The notes under the pieces: model-generated
The model's input: the letters and a program-made list of their open reading frames with translations, nothing else
What the model was told of the DNA's origin: nothing
The model's database searches: none
In this document: positions 11,873 through 27,870 of the stretch, piece by piece
Layout of the letters: the number at the start of each line of letters is the position of its first letter
How positions within the stretch are numbered: the stretch's first letter is position 1
Made by a program: the position numbers and the translations under genes
Assembly: GCA_019009955.1 (NCBI GenBank)
Contig: CM032228.1
Location: forward strand, 208,052,001-208,116,000
DNA from: Riptortus pedestris
Lineage: Eukaryota; Arthropoda; Insecta; Hemiptera; Alydidae
Direction of reading: 5' to 3'
Length of the DNA: 64,000 nucleotides

Positions 11873-12275
11873 CGCATGTGTGTGGGTGTAATAGCTAAAT
11901 TTGGCCTTAGGGGGGGATGGAGAAGGCAATAATTAAAAAAATTAAAAATCTCAGCTACTATGGGTTGGATAGAAAATAAAGTATATAAACTAAGTTGTTG
12001 AAAGTTTAATTTTTAGAAATGTTAAGATATATCCCCCCCCCCTTTTGGTTACAGCCTTTCGTACAACCCCAATTACGCTCATCCGACTTTCACTGCCAGT
12101 ACCAAATTCACTAAACATGTCACGTTTAGCTAACATTTTAATTTCTGTTTACATAAACATCTTACTACGGGAGAAATAGAGAACAGATGGTGAGTTCAAA
12201 TCATCAACGTATCATATTCCAGTGCGACGAAAGTCTGCTTAGTTGACGCAGAACCTGCACGATGGACTATTTTTG
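11700..12275 (+). mobile_element. HINE-A, full length, subfamily 3
   Basis: Decayed but collinear: TGCTAGGAAATCAGTTATTG (5' palindrome remnant), TTTCTTCATATGCCCTTCGA, CGATCCTACACAGGGGATG, a (TG)n(CG)n block, a C-run, 'CATTTTAATTTCTGTTTAC' (subfamily-3 module), AGTCTGCTTAGTTGACGCAG and a terminus ending GATGGACTATTTTT. Confidence 0.8.
11833..11880. repeat. (TG)n(CG)n microsatellite inside HINE-A
   Basis: TG units pass into an alternating CG run. This lies at the fixed internal microsatellite site of HINE-A. Alternating purine-pyrimidine DNA of this type can adopt Z-DNA. Confidence 0.95.
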
Positions 12276-13860
12276 GTATTTGACAAGGCGACATGTAGAC
12301 AGATCCACTTTAACTATTCAGGCACTGAAGTGGTACTGAAGAATTGAGGAAAAGCACGTAGGACATAACAAATTAGCTAATTGTTTTTATCTAACCCTTT
12401 TCCTTACAACTCATGAAGTTAAACCATCAGGGGGGGTTGCACTGTGACGAATAAATTTAAGATATTCTGGTGCCGCGAAAGAATCGTTACTTCTCAATTT
12501 TCCTTCTATTTTTTTTTAATTTATTTTTTCAAAAATAATATTATTAAGAATTGAAAGAATGCAATTTTAAAGCAGGAACGTAAATTACATGTTGGTAAGT
12601 GGCTCGTTTTTCTCAAACTTCTTTTTCTTGTTGACAGAGTTTCTATGATTTGCTACACTGATGCCGCAGAGTAAGCAAGACTTTTTTTTTTTGATGAATG
12701 TTGAAAATATGTGAACTACAAGATTTGCTATATACATTACACCTCACGAATATTGATATCTCTGGAATATGCTGGATGGTAGAGGAACCAATAAATGAGG
12801 ATCAATAAAAAGGCCTTGTCCTCTACTATTGTTTTGTTTTGTACACGAATATTGCTTCTTTGACACATCACCGGACAAGAAATGGTCATTATCATTTCAG
12901 GTAACCGAATACTACCCCCACCCCCAAATACGTTTTTCATGACTTTTAAAAAATCTATTAATACCCTCTGACCTGACAATGACCTGATTCGTAAACCAAC
13001 CCACATAGTAAAGCACAGCGCTTTATGACTGACCTTAAGCTTAAATGCTGAAAAGTAGGCATTCATCAGCTGACAGTATTGTACCAACTTGAATAATTCT
13101 GTTACGGGTAACATTTTAAATTAGATTACGGCAGTGTACAGTTATGTCAGCGTTAAATAATACTTCAACATGCACAACGAAGAGGAATTCCAAAGAGGGA
13201 GACAAGAAAAACACCACTACAAGACCAAAGGAAACCAAATTTGCAAACTCTATGGTAATACATCCATCTCTAAAAAGAGAAGGGGACAGACTGCTCTTGT
13301 TATTTTAATATATGTAAATTCGTCCGTTCCCTGCCTATCTCCCGCTATGGCGCTGGTTTGAATAATGCCTTCTCAACGGGCTGTTTACACAAAAGTTTTC
13401 CGTATTATGCATCTTCTCATAATGCAACAGCCATTACGTATGTCAGTTTACTTTTAAATCAAGTGCTTTTGCATCAACACAATGGTGGCGTCCCACCAGC
13501 TAAGGGCGTAAACTTCCCAAGTATTAAGTTAAGACACGTCTTACACATGGTTCACATGAGTCAGTTCAAGAGTCTAGGCTTAGAAGACGAAATCAAAGAA
13601 TTTGGGGTTATTCAGGCCCCGCAATAGAAATAAAACTTTAGCTGCTAATACGTTGCAATACTAATACTAAATACATTTATTTAATAGTTGTGATTATATT
13701 TTGTCCTTAATTGAGCTAAAAGTTGTAAAATCCTAAACGTCCAAGGGTTCCCACGCGTTCTGCAGCGGAATTTTTGCATAACAAAAGTTCATTCTACATT
13801 TTAAAATTCTTTTTTATTCTTCATAAAATAAATCTTTTTAACTCCAGCTAAAATTCTTGA
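12276..13860. other. Unassigned DNA with two overlapping open frames
   Basis: At 13170-13361 an ATG-started frame encodes 63 residues. A second frame, open from 13274 to 13627, overlaps it. Both have varied amino-acid composition, but no domain is recognised and their length is within chance for this window. Confidence 0.25.
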
Positions 13861-15359
<1,499 letters not shown>

Positions 15360-15612
15360 ATGGTTTAAGGGAATATTAAAAGAGTTATTTTTATTTCATT
15401 GTTTCCAGTCTTCAGTAAAGCCCCACTCCTATTCGTTTTATTTCCACTCTAAGCTATTTTGGTACTAAATACGTATGTCCGGTTTACATTTCAAGTCTTA
15501 TTTACTTTCGGTGCTCATTAGGGAAGATAGCATTTGAGGTGACGTTATCTGTGTACCATCAAGCACGTGAGAAATATACTTATTTTACGCAGTTCTTGAG
15601 TGACTTTTTATT
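15360..15612 (+). mobile_element. HINE-A 3' part, subfamily 3
   Basis: GTCTTCAGTAAAGCCCCACT, then the subfamily-3 module, GAGAAATATACTTATTTTACGC and a decayed terminus GAGTGACTTTTTATTTTTTT. The 5' half is missing. Confidence 0.7.
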
Positions 15613-15949
15613 TTTTTTAGATCTATGTCAAATTTCATGAAATAATAATGTGAGTGAGTTTAAAATTAAAAAAAAATTTTAGTTAAATAAAATATGAATT
15701 AAAGGTCAGCTAAAATAAATTTAGTATTATCATACTCACTGTTTAATCTATGTGACCTTAGGAATAGTGGATTTTCACAATTTATGACAATGGAAATAAA
15801 GGAACAGTAAAAACAAATGATATCGACAAGATATCATTATCGCATGCATTAAAAAATAAAAGATAAATTATTCTGAGGATATGAAAATAATGAATTACTA
15901 TCTTCGGATCAACTACCCATGAAAGACCACGGCCTGTCACACCGCATAG

Positions 15950-15951
<2 letters not shown>
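15613..15951. other. Unassigned spacer
   Basis: AT-rich. Nothing recognised. Confidence 0.35.
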
Positions 15952-17554
<1,603 letters not shown>

Positions 17555-17611
17555 TACACACACACACACACACAAACACACTCACCCACACACACACACA
17601 CATATATATAT

Positions 17612-17642
<31 letters not shown>

Positions 17643-17650
17643 TACACATA
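17555..17650. repeat. (CA)n(TA)n microsatellite with CATATA interruptions
   Basis: CA tract with AAACACACTCACC interruptions, then TATACATA-type units. Confidence 0.9.
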
Positions 17651-17989
17651 TTATAAGTCGTACAGAAATGAATGAGTTACACGTAATCGGTTTTGCCTTG
17701 CCATGAAATGTTGAGTATCAAAAGGAAGACTAAATAAAAATAAAAGAGATAAAACATGGATACAGCCATTTGTGCAAAAAGAGAAGAACATAAATGTTTT
17801 CATAAAGTGATAGCTTCAGGCTACCTGACGTAAGGCCTCAGTTTTCCTCATATCGAATTGGTTAAGGATTAACATTTTAATCCTTCAGTCATGAATAATT
17901 AAGTAATGAGCTTTGGGACCAGATAATATTTCAAAACTATATCATATAAATCACTATTAAAATTTATTTTACACGTACTCATTTTAGGT
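17651..17989. other. Unassigned spacer
   Basis: AT-rich. Nothing recognised. Confidence 0.35.
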
Positions 17990-18065
17990 ACATCGAGGTT
18001 TGTCCTCATGAAAGGTTTCTTCAAATGTCAATCCTACCAAGGGGTTTTATATATTGTGTGTGTGC

Positions 18066-18153
<88 letters not shown>

Positions 18154-18606
18154 CCGTTACTGCTATAGTATCCGTATTTATAGCTTATTTATGTTCATTT
18201 ATGCTATGTAAAACTAAATACGTTTTCAGATTTGTTAATACCTGAAATGAGACCAGGAACTTAAAGTAATAAATATCTCCTTTGTTATAAATTTGACAGA
18301 AAAAATCATATATATATATATTCAATCTTGCTACTAATCATTTCTAATTATTATTATTTTCTAAAATCATTTTTTTTCTTATCCAGTGAGTTTTTATTGA
18401 ATTTTTTTTAAACCTCCAGTTAACCCTCCCCCTCAGCTCCCCTATTCACGGGATTATCATTTATATCAATTGTATCACTAATCTGTTAAATTTCAAGCTA
18501 TGCTATGTTTAGATAGGTTTCGTATTATCGGAGAAATAAAAATTCGAATTCGAGATAGCACCATCAACTTAAAAGTCCAGAACGTGAAATTTGCTCACTT
18601 TAGTAG
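17990..18606 (+). mobile_element. HINE-A, diverged, subfamily 3, with microsatellite
   Basis: The 5' block 'CTCATGAAAGGTTTCTTC' and 'AATCCTACCAAGGGG' precedes (TG)n(TA)n. Then come 'TAAATATCTCCTTTGTTATA', 'CCTCCAGTTAACCCTCCCCC', 'GGAGAAATAAAAATTCGAAT' and 'CATCAACTTAAAAGTCCAG', in the order of subfamily 3. The termini are eroded. Confidence 0.65.
18055..18150. repeat. (TG)n(TA)n microsatellite inside HINE-A
   Basis: Dinucleotide runs at the fixed internal site of the family. Confidence 0.95.
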
Positions 18607-19302
18607 GGGGGAGTTTTTATTTGTGAGTTATTGTCACTACAACAACAGTTGGAGGGTATGTTGATTGATTTATTCAGTAATATTTAGGATTAATCTACCA
18701 AACAATAAATGTATATTTTAAATCATGCTAGAAATAGAATACGTGGCTGAAATGAATCGCGATTAATTATTAGAATTTAGATGAAGTCCTAGGGAATTAT
18801 TCTTTAATTCATAGCACTTTTCTTCCGCAAGTTTCGTTAACACTAGTTGGAACACCATTGAGCATTGGAGCAGATATACTCTTTTGGTAAAAATTGTTAT
18901 TCTAATTAATATTATGTAAAAAAAAAAGAGGGCATACAAATTTGAAATAAAGAGATTTATTTTATATTAGGCATTTTAATGTCCCATCATATTTATCTAA
19001 TAAATATAAATTGGTAATGAAATTGGATTCTTATTCAAATTAATCTTATTTGTAGGCTTAGCTTAGCAAGCAAGTAGACACTCAGCATATTTATAAAAAG
19101 TTTTTAGTTTACATTTTCTGAAATCATTTATTATTGATTTATATTTTTGTTGATCAAATTATTGGAGGGATGAAACAATATCTCGCCCCTCTTCACATAT
19201 TATTGGGTAGCGATTGCTACCCGCGCTGTACCCCCCCCCCCCGACTCGATGCTTTTGAGCAAACGAAATCCGGACTTAATTCATTTCTCTTTATTTGCCC
19301 GG
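18607..19302. other. Unassigned DNA
   Basis: AT-rich. A C-run at about 19231-19242 is the only landmark. Confidence 0.35.
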
Positions 19303-19697
19303 TAATTACTGGGAATCAGAAATCATCTTAGGACCGCAGTTTTAAGTCAATCTCCATTCAAACCATTGGAGGCACAAGGGATATTCTCAAGGACTGGGAA
19401 GGAGTTGGCATTCTATTGGCTGAACGATATGCGAGCTAATACCCTACAGATTGCAGAGCACAAGAAGAAGGCCCGTTATAAGTCGAGCCGGCTGACAAAG
19501 ATCAGAGGCAAGACACAGGCTCTATATCGTAGTTAGTACGAAGCAAACCGCTACTTGTGGGGCACGCTCATAGGCTTCTTATCTACATGTCAGCTTCCTT
19601 TTTACTTACACGACAATCAGTTCAACGGGACTCCTCACAACGATTGTCCCTTCCGCTACCTTCGGCTTATCAAAGAGAACTTTCCTTATCATAAGTC
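19303..19697 (+). other. Open frame of about 131 codons with one internal stop; unrecognised
   Basis: A plus-strand frame, closed upstream by a TAA near 19303, runs to TGA near 19697 with a single TAG near 19531. It is GC-richer than its neighbours and includes a lysine/arginine-rich stretch (such as HKKKARYKSSRL) and a hydrophobic stretch (LWGTLIGFLS). It could be a decayed gene or transposon fragment. No family is recognised and chance is not excluded. Confidence 0.2.
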
Positions 19698-22249
19698 ATG
19701 AAATAAGTCTTCTATAAGTTTTTCAGTAGTATTTTAAATTGGATGTAGCTATTTTGGACTTCCGAATTTCCAATGTGTGAGAACAAGAAGCAGAGCATAA
19801 TGATATAACCAGTAACGTGAACCAACGTTGAATTTCCTAACAAGAAGGATATAGTAGGCAGTGGGAAAAGTGCTGCACTCTCAGTTATACTCTTCGCATG
19901 TGCCATCCAATAAATGTGACCTGTGGACACATGTAATGTATTGGTTGTGTTCCAAACAAAGAAGAACACAGGAGCCGAGCTACTCTGTGATCTGAACAAC
20001 TTTAAGAAGAACTGAATAGAAGCAGACGGAGTACTATTGCAAACTTGATATGTGCTATAAAGAAGTGCAGGTGGAAGTAGGAGTAGATGTATGCCTATGC
20101 AAAAGTCATTCGGTAACCTAGTGGAAGACTAACAGAAGCTGTGTATGTTTTTCAAGGCTAACTGTAACCGTTGCGAACGCTCTGAGCCAGTGATCCACGT
20201 CCTTCAAGGTATGTAGTACTTGCAAGTAAGATCATAGATGTACATATAGCTTCCAGAGCCAAGCTACAATTGCATAACTCAAGTAAAAATACAAAAAAAA
20301 GTCATTTCTGATCTTAATGACAAAATAAAATTTAGTCAATAACGGAAAATATTTCTTTTTTTATTTCTTTAATTTGTAACGCGATAGTTACATACCACAA
20401 GAAAATTGATAATAAGGTAAAATTGGCATATTAATAACTACGTGTGATACAGTGATAGTTTTGATAGATTATCAAATAGTCTCAGAAGCAGTGGGTACAT
20501 ATGTTCAATTTTTGTCTTTCAAGAATCATTTGAATTTCCCAAGTAAATATTTTTCATATATTGGTCGTACTTATTTAGTGTACAAATAAGAGAACGCAGC
20601 GTGATTGTAACTAGGTTTTATCTACTACTTTAGCAGTAGAGAAAGATACCACTGCATTAGCGATTCCTTTTCGAGACGCATTACGAACGAATCCACCGAG
20701 TGGTTTTTAATGGTCCAATCCTTCACCACCCTCACAGGGGCGGAAATTCTTCCAGGCCATAATACCCCTGACCTTTCCTTTAGATATCTCATTAGAAGCA
20801 ACTGATAAAAAAAAAAAAAAAAAAAAAGTCCAGAAGGGAGCTCCCGAAGATTCCGGATAAAAAGTGGGTCGGTCGGAGGATAACTCCACCCATGAGTGTC
20901 GACTGATGAGAAGCGGAAAGACGGGGAGCCATGACGAATGAGGCCTGCAGGTGCCCTCTCACCTCTCTTGGGAACTCTCGGGGTTGACGGAGCGGGGAAA
21001 AAAGTCAACGGGCCAAACCGTTACAGTTTTACCCACCGCGTCGTCAAATGTGTATAAAATTGAAATAAAGAAAAAAACGCAATTGTCGGCGGCTTTGGAG
21101 TGGAATCTCTTTCAGATCTTCTTGCTGGAATCCAAAATATGGTCTAAGGCGCGCAGGGGAGACCTGTGATCATTCCATCTGGCCGACCACGAAAGTGGTG
21201 GGTTTTTTTTGCTGGATCATATTCCCGGAATGGCTCCAAATCTTCTTACATTTAATATAAAATTCAACTACGGAAAAGCTGCTAAAAGAGAAACGTTGCG
21301 TCCTAGATTCCGCAATTTTGCTTTTGGACCAAGCAAAGTAATCTAAACAAATCATGATCAGTAGAAATCGTACTATATCGATTTTAAATAGGTGGGAATA
21401 ATAAGGAAAATAAAAAAAAAAGGTTCTTGCCAGGAGAATAAAAGAAAAAGGTTCAGTTAAGCGTTAAATTACGTTCTTTATTAATGTAGAACTGCATCCA
21501 TCGGCTTCAAACCCGCATCCTTGTGAAGTCTAATACGTATTTAGTAGAATTGTCTCTGGTCAGCTTAATTTACGGTTTGTGACGTTTTCACTGCGCAGCT
21601 CCGTAAAGAGATGGAGTGATTTGGCAAAATGATCTAAAGTAGTAATATTGCGGTCTTTGGAATAATGACTGCACGCACGACAGGAGTTTCCTGCAGTTTG
21701 CTTGGGTTGGCGTCTGTCATAATACAAATAGGATTCCTTCATATATACAAAATACAAATCTTGCAGGACAAGGGTCAGTTCCACAAGGGTTACAGGTTTC
21801 CCGCCCTATTCTAGACTGAAGCCATTCACGAAATAAATTCTTGTCTAGAAACGATAACCCAGAGTTTTCCAGGATTATTTAGACCAACCCCTTATTTCAC
21901 ATGGCTAATATTTAATTGATAGATCTTGGTGTAGAACTGTAGTCAGATACCATTACAAAATTATATTTACTATTTTAATTGTTTTTTTAATCCTTATTAA
22001 AATGTTTGCATTGTTTAATATATAAATTGAAGATTTGTAATTAATATGAACCATAATCTGAGCACTATCTTACTTTCTTGTAAACCAATCAATTAAATAA
22101 ACTAGAAATATTGATACACTTCGTTTAACATAATTGCGTTTGAAATTTATATGCAATATAGCTTTTCCAATACATTGGATCAACAAATGTCTGAGACAAT
22201 ATGTAAATATTTTCATGGCCCTTTAGTCGAGTTTTATGCATTCTTACAA
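19698..22249. other. Unassigned DNA with a GC-richer island (20640-21180)
   Basis: The island has open frames on both strands with no recognised domain and is interrupted by a poly(A) run at about 20810-20827. The remainder is AT-rich without repeat matches. Confidence 0.3.
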
Positions 22250-22375
22250 GCACCACACCAAAACTTGTCGAAATGGATTCAGGGAAGGACAAAACAGAAA
22301 ATTCCGTTGAAATCTGAATACTTAACATTTTCGCGATTACAATACATCCTTAGCTTCGAATCTGAATAAGTAAAA
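22250..22375 (-). repeat. Rep-C fragment, reverse
   Basis: CACCACACCAAAACTTGTCG, AATGGATTCAGGGAAGGAC, TTCCGTTGAAATCTGAATAC and TTTTCGCGATTACAATAC match the copies near 61.5, 63.3 and 4.7 kb in order. Confidence 0.7.
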
Positions 22376-25047
22376 TTTAAAGAATAAGTTATATAACTAT
22401 AAATTATCTGATGTAGCGGTATAGTTTTGTAAATAATTTAAATATATTATGATTATATGCTGGTCCGAAACCAGTTCTTGAATTTTTCTATCGTGCATTT
22501 GCTCACGAACGTTGCTGGAAGGGAAGTTGGCGAGCGAAATTACCGTCATAAGGAACATGTTGTAATGGCCAGCCTATAATTTATGTTCAACAGACCGTCT
22601 TCCAGTTTGGCGACTCGGCAGCTCCTATTCAAATAAAAAAGAATAACTCTCTGCCAATAAAAGGATTCATTGGATGTCCTTAACTGAGGTCACTCTCATC
22701 CTTCAATTACTCCATTATCCTTCACTTTCTTTAATGGTATTCAAATGAAAATTTACTACGAGATGCCACCTTGAAATTGTTTACTGATTAATGTTAACTT
22801 GATATTAACAAAGCTACAAAACGTATAAAATGGTGCATTAAAAAAAAGAAAAATTAATTTTATTGATAGGAAATTGTGATATTAAAAGTGCGTAGTGAAA
22901 TATGGGATAACGTTTGAACCATGTTGCATACTGCAGATGTGAGTAGTGTATAAACTTATTTCGGATAGTATCTGTGTAGCTAATGGAGGCACTTATAAGA
23001 GTTAATTTCGAAAAAGGATTTTTGTTTTAATAGATTAAATAAATTACTCACTCTTCTGATAGCCAGTTTGTGAATCCATACATACCTGTAAATTAATATT
23101 CATTGTTAATTTTACTCTAAAATATTTACAATCTACAAATAGAAATAAGTTGTGTATTTATAAGTATATAACAAAACCTTTTTTCCTACATATCTACATC
23201 CCCCATACCCCCCCCCTTTCCCTCATACCTAACACTTGCTCTAATGATGAAATATATAATTTAAAACAACCATAACAAATTGTAAAATAAAGCATAAATA
23301 TATTTTAAAATGTACCTAAACGGATAACCATTGCTCGGAGAACATGCATTACAACTATATTTAAAAGTCTCAAGTTGCATGAAATATGATGTTTTTGACC
23401 TCTTCGCTGGGAATTGATTTAACGTTAGAATACGGTTGGGCCACAGTGGATTAGATTGCTATGAGCCAGGTCGGCACTTCAAACACCTTCTGATGAAGTC
23501 AGCTTGAATACCGGGAAACACAGTGCAACCCTTCACGATACTGCTGGTGCCTAACCAAGTACTTCATTTGTGGCAGTTAATAATAACAAAACTCCCTGAA
23601 TATTTAAGTACTAAGTTGTTTATACATGAATACTTCTATAATCTACTTTTCATAACAGCTCCCCTTATCTAAATCTTAATGTGTAGATGGCGGCTATAAC
23701 AACGAAAAATAACGAGACTGCTACCAAAGCTAAAAGTGATTATGCAACTTGAAACTAATTGTTTATGAACAATTATGGGTGTTATAATAGAATTAATCAG
23801 CTTCAATGAGAATGTAGCAGAATTACCTGACTGACTCCCGAGCTGAACACAAACGCAAAATGACAGCTGAAACGCAAATATGACAACGAGTCATTCCTTC
23901 ACTGATCACGTCATCTGCATATTTTATTATCTGTTTTCCATATTATTATGAACTTATGTACAGAAGAATCCCTCGAATTAGATTTTCATTCTAAATAAAA
24001 AAATATAATATTTTTTAAAAGTTTAATTCCTTAAAAATATTGAAATATGTAGCCAACGTACTACATTCTCGGTATGGATTACACACAGTTTAAGATTCAT
24101 TTGCACAGATACTAGAAGTAGGGAGTTTCTTTCATTAGGAATTCAATTCATAATTTAAACAGTTATCCAGAAGCTATTAATGCACATTAGGCTCACACAC
24201 ACCTTCATTTTACTTAAATTGGAATCTCCTACATGTCTATATTGCAATACACAAACACATTAAACTATTAGACATTATCAACAGAATTCAGCAGATATAA
24301 AAAGAGCAAAAATAAAATAAATAAATACTTGGACGAATTACGTATTAGACATAAACATTTACCCCAAAATAATAGCTTATCTCAAAGACTTAAACATTGC
24401 CTTAGATGCCGGTGCGACAAAAAATAAAAACAGTGGATTAACCTAATTCCATAATCTCATGACACACATATAATAAAAAAATATGTAAAAGGTTTGGATG
24501 GTCCCACCTTTCCAATGGTATGTGTTTAGTAATCCCAAACCACTCCTCAAAGTGTTTCACAAACCGATGTGGCAACGGCGTTCCGTCTAACATATCACCG
24601 ATTGTGAATACGGTAAGGTTTTCGGTTGCCAAAGGCTAAAAGTTAAAAAAAAAAAAATTAAATAATTTTTGGGCACAAATAGAATTCAAGGATAATGGAA
24701 AAATGATTGAGACTTAAGACAGTTTAACAACCCTTTTCTTACCATTAAAATAAGTCACGCTGCGAAGTAAGGTGTTAATTCAGCCTTGAACTCTGACTTA
24801 GTTGATGTTGAAATAATTCTCCCAAAGCTTACTAATATTAACTAAAAACATTGTACAAGCATTGACTGAGATTTTCCATATTCAACCTCAATCAGAATTC
24901 CTTCAACCCCATCATTGACTTCATAATCACTTACTGCCATTATAAGGGATTTTTATAACGGTTTAGTTTATAACATGTGCTAAAGATTTTCGGTATTTCA
25001 TCGTGACAGACGATTCATCAGTCAGTCGAATGTTTTTAATCTCTCAG
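22376..25047. other. Unassigned AT-rich DNA
   Basis: No repeat family of this window and no convincing coding frame. A C-run occurs at 23200-23220. Confidence 0.35.
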
Positions 25048-25278
25048 GCTCTAGTTAACGGGTGAAATACCAGACCGTGAGAGTAATGTTTCAAAATAAT
25101 TATCCCAGTGGCCCGTCGGGGGAAGTCCGAGGCGTTTTCCATCGAATATTTCTTTATAGGGTTTCTTTGGGCTCGATGAGTCGGAGGTTTCAGGGGAGCG
25201 GCACTAGCGGGACCCAGGGAACCAAGCGGCTTCCAAAGAGATCAGACAATAACAACTACAGCCGGAAAAGGCATAGAG
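25048..25278 (+). other. Candidate exon with good splice-site matches
   Basis: A pyrimidine-rich tract ends in CTCTCAG at 25041-25047 and AG|GTAACT follows at 25278. Between them is 231 bp of GC-richer sequence. An ATG-started frame (25086 to the donor, about 64 codons) is rich in Gly, Ser, Arg and Asn and ends in a basic run (SRKRHR). No domain is recognised, and an in-frame stop at 25056 means translation could only start inside this exon. Confidence 0.2.
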
Positions 25279-25883
25279 GTAACTGAAGTATAAGAAAGAC
25301 ACATCTCAATAAAAAATGCATAAGAATTATAAACTAAAGTAATTAAAACAATCAAACATAATTACCTAATTAGTAATTAATCGCAAATAATATGTAGATC
25401 AATTCGTAAATAATAGAAAATAAATAAAGGCAACGTAGAAAGTATTCCAGAGTTTATGATTTGGTTTTATATGTATTCATGGAAGAGTTTTGGTGATGGT
25501 TTGATGCAGTTGTGTAAATTATAAAGAGAACGTATTCCTTATTGATGCTGTGGCTTACATTTAAGCTTTCCGAAAAATGGATATCATTTCTCCAAACGTT
25601 TATCGATTTCTGTTAACTTTGTAAATATGTTATATAGTATCCTACTGCGGCCAGGATTGCAGCCTGGTATTGTACACTACATTTATTGTTAGGTAAGGTG
25701 TTATTCCAGCATGAGCATCAATTCGCTCCCACTCAGCATCGTAAAGCAATAATGTAGCTACTTGAAGATAGAAGTAGAAATGGAATTGTTACGACATACT
25801 TCTGCAGGGAGTGTTGTCAAGCTGTCCTTCCCAATAAAGTTGCTGGCCTAGAACCCTTCGTGGGACTGGGTTGCCAACGAGTT
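25279..25883. other. Unassigned spacer
   Basis: AT-rich. Nothing recognised. Confidence 0.35.
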
Positions 25884-26028
25884 TTTTAGCAGGTTTGAAG
25901 GAAATCAGTTTTTAATAAGGGAAATCAGATTTGAGATCGTACTCATGATACGATTTTTGAAAAGTTTCTTCAAATGTCATCGACCCTACCCACGAGATGA
26001 CGAAAATAAGAACCGTTCAAATATATAT

Positions 26029-26085
<57 letters not shown>

Positions 26086-26600
26086 TATATTCATACTCTC
26101 ACGCGCACACACATGTGTCAGTGTGCACATATATACTATATTTCTGTTAAGGTTCTAGCTGTCGCAAGTTTTGTCTGATCGTTACCAAACTCGATATTTA
26201 AATGTTTTATGTAAAAATGAAGAACAAGTTCGTTAACGGCTAAAATCGGACCAGTGTGGGAGGGGGGGGGGTTAGTGGGGGAGAAGTTTGAAAATTCGAA
26301 ATATCTCCGTTGTTATGCGTCGTATCGAAAAATTGTATAGAATCGATGTAATTTCAAATGTGATTCTCTATAAATGTTGTTATATACGTGTTTTCTCTAA
26401 ATTGAATATTAACCGAGGTATTTCCATATTTTAGTTTTCGACCAACAGTAAACCCCTCCTACTCATGTTATATTAAAAAAAAAAGCTTTTATATTACGAA
26501 ACACTTTATTTGAAGCCTAATTACCAAATATTATTGTCACGTGATGCACGTTGGAAATGTGCTTAGTTAACGCAGATCCTGCGTGACGGACTTTTTTTGT
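25884..26600 (+). mobile_element. HINE-A, full length, subfamily 1
   Basis: TTTTTTAGCAGGTTTGAAGG (eroded palindrome, possibly with a short insertion), AGATCGTACTCATGATACGA, CCTACCCACGAGATGACG, a (TA)n block, 'GCTGTCGCAAGTTTTGTC', a G-run, 'CGAAATATCTCCGTTGTTAT', ATATTAACCGAGGTATTTCC, subfamily-1 module and a clean terminus: GCTTAGTTAACGCAGATCCT then GCGTGACGGACTTTTTTT. Confidence 0.9.
26025..26092. repeat. (TA)n microsatellite inside HINE-A
   Basis: TA units with a GATA and a CATA interruption at the family's internal microsatellite site. Confidence 0.95.
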
Positions 26601-27000
26601 TATGAAGTGAGCCAATAAATAATGATTAATTAAATATTTACTTTTATAATAGAAGTCGATTGCAATCAGTTTTTGGTGTTCCCCGCTGCCTGTGCGCACT
26701 GTAAGCCGTGTTCGGTGAAGAAGACGCAAGTGCAGGATGTCTTGTGAGGGACAAGGGAAGAGGAAGCACTGAAACACTCGCTGAACACTTGTCGAGCACT
26801 AAGTGACGGCACCTCTGCTCCACACACCGTCCGTACCAACCTGCTAATCAGAGCCGACTGAACGCTAACGGACTGTTCTAACTTTCTCGGTCCTTGGCCA
26901 GCGTTCCAAGGTCGTTCCGCGTATCCTCTTACGGCCCGTCCTGACGTCCTCGCCCCGGCCCGTTCTCTCTGAATTTCCAAAGGGAGCACTTCTAGAGGCT
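26601..27000. other. GC- and CpG-rich island
   Basis: Composition shifts sharply to GC-rich right after the HINE-A terminus, strongest at 26680-26960. Open frames exist on the minus strand (26666-26989) without recognised domains. Together with the core-promoter-like motif pair below, a 5' UTR or promoter on the minus strand is one reading. Confidence 0.35.
26828..26861 (-). promoter_or_regulatory. Candidate arthropod Inr + DPE core promoter
   Basis: On the minus strand TCAGTC (A at 26859) matches the arthropod initiator. GGACG at 26832-26828 fits the downstream promoter element consensus RGWYV at exactly +28 to +32. It sits in a GC-rich island. The motifs are short, so a chance match is quite possible. 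Confidence 0.2.
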
Positions 27001-27814
27001 AACGGGAAATTTGAGTTTCTTGGAGCAATACACCCAAAAGTTTGTACTACTTGGAATTTCTTACGTGATCATATATCAAGAATGAATTTGACACCATATT
27101 TTGAGCAAGCCTCACAAAAACTGTACGCACAGACTAAGTGTACCATAATTATACAACTGAACTATGAAAAGGACAATGTTTTCCGGTATATAATGTGTTG
27201 TAGATCAGATGTTTTGTAGCTGAGTTTGGAGAGATCAGATATGAGATATCATGTATGAGAACCTGGTGTTAATATAAAGTTTGTGGTTAAAAGTAGAAAT
27301 TGTCTATTCTATAACAATTAATTTATTTGTAAAAATGACACAATGATATCAGAAATAGTTCGTTCCATTCACGTTTTGTAAATGATGTTCTCAAATTTGA
27401 ACTGACAAGAAATAGGTACCAAAATAGATGGGAGGTGACCGAAGCATTAAATAGAATTCAATTAGGAGCAAATGCAAGTTTCTGGATCAAATCAACCTTT
27501 CACACCTAAAATGTTTATATTATTGGTTTATGTTCGTCAGTAGCCAACTACTATTTATAGCTTAGAATGAAATTAAGACACCCTTTCTTAATAAGGTAAA
27601 CCCCATATACCGTAGCTTATTTTTTTCAATCATTATGATCTTATTATAATAAAAAAAATTGCAACTGAATACTTGTACTCTGGAAATTATATTTAAGAAC
27701 AAGACAGATAATTTATTTCATGAAAAACGTAAAGCTGCGCATTTCAGTTATTAAAGGCTAAGGCCCTAATGCTTTTTGTAAACCAAGAGTCGTGTATTGG
27801 ACTACTGATTGGGC
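27001..27814. other. Unassigned DNA
   Basis: AT-rich. No family match or coding signal seen. Confidence 0.35.
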
Positions 27815-27856
27815 AATGGAAATTAATGTATCGACTAATTGAGTAAGTAAATCTAG
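27815..27856. repeat. Left copy of a 42-bp direct repeat
   Basis: It begins AATGGAAATTAATGTATCGA and ends AGTAAATCTAG. The partner is at 28202-28243 with a few mismatches. Between them lies a minisatellite. Confidence 0.85.
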
Positions 27857-27870
27857 AATAACAATAACAG

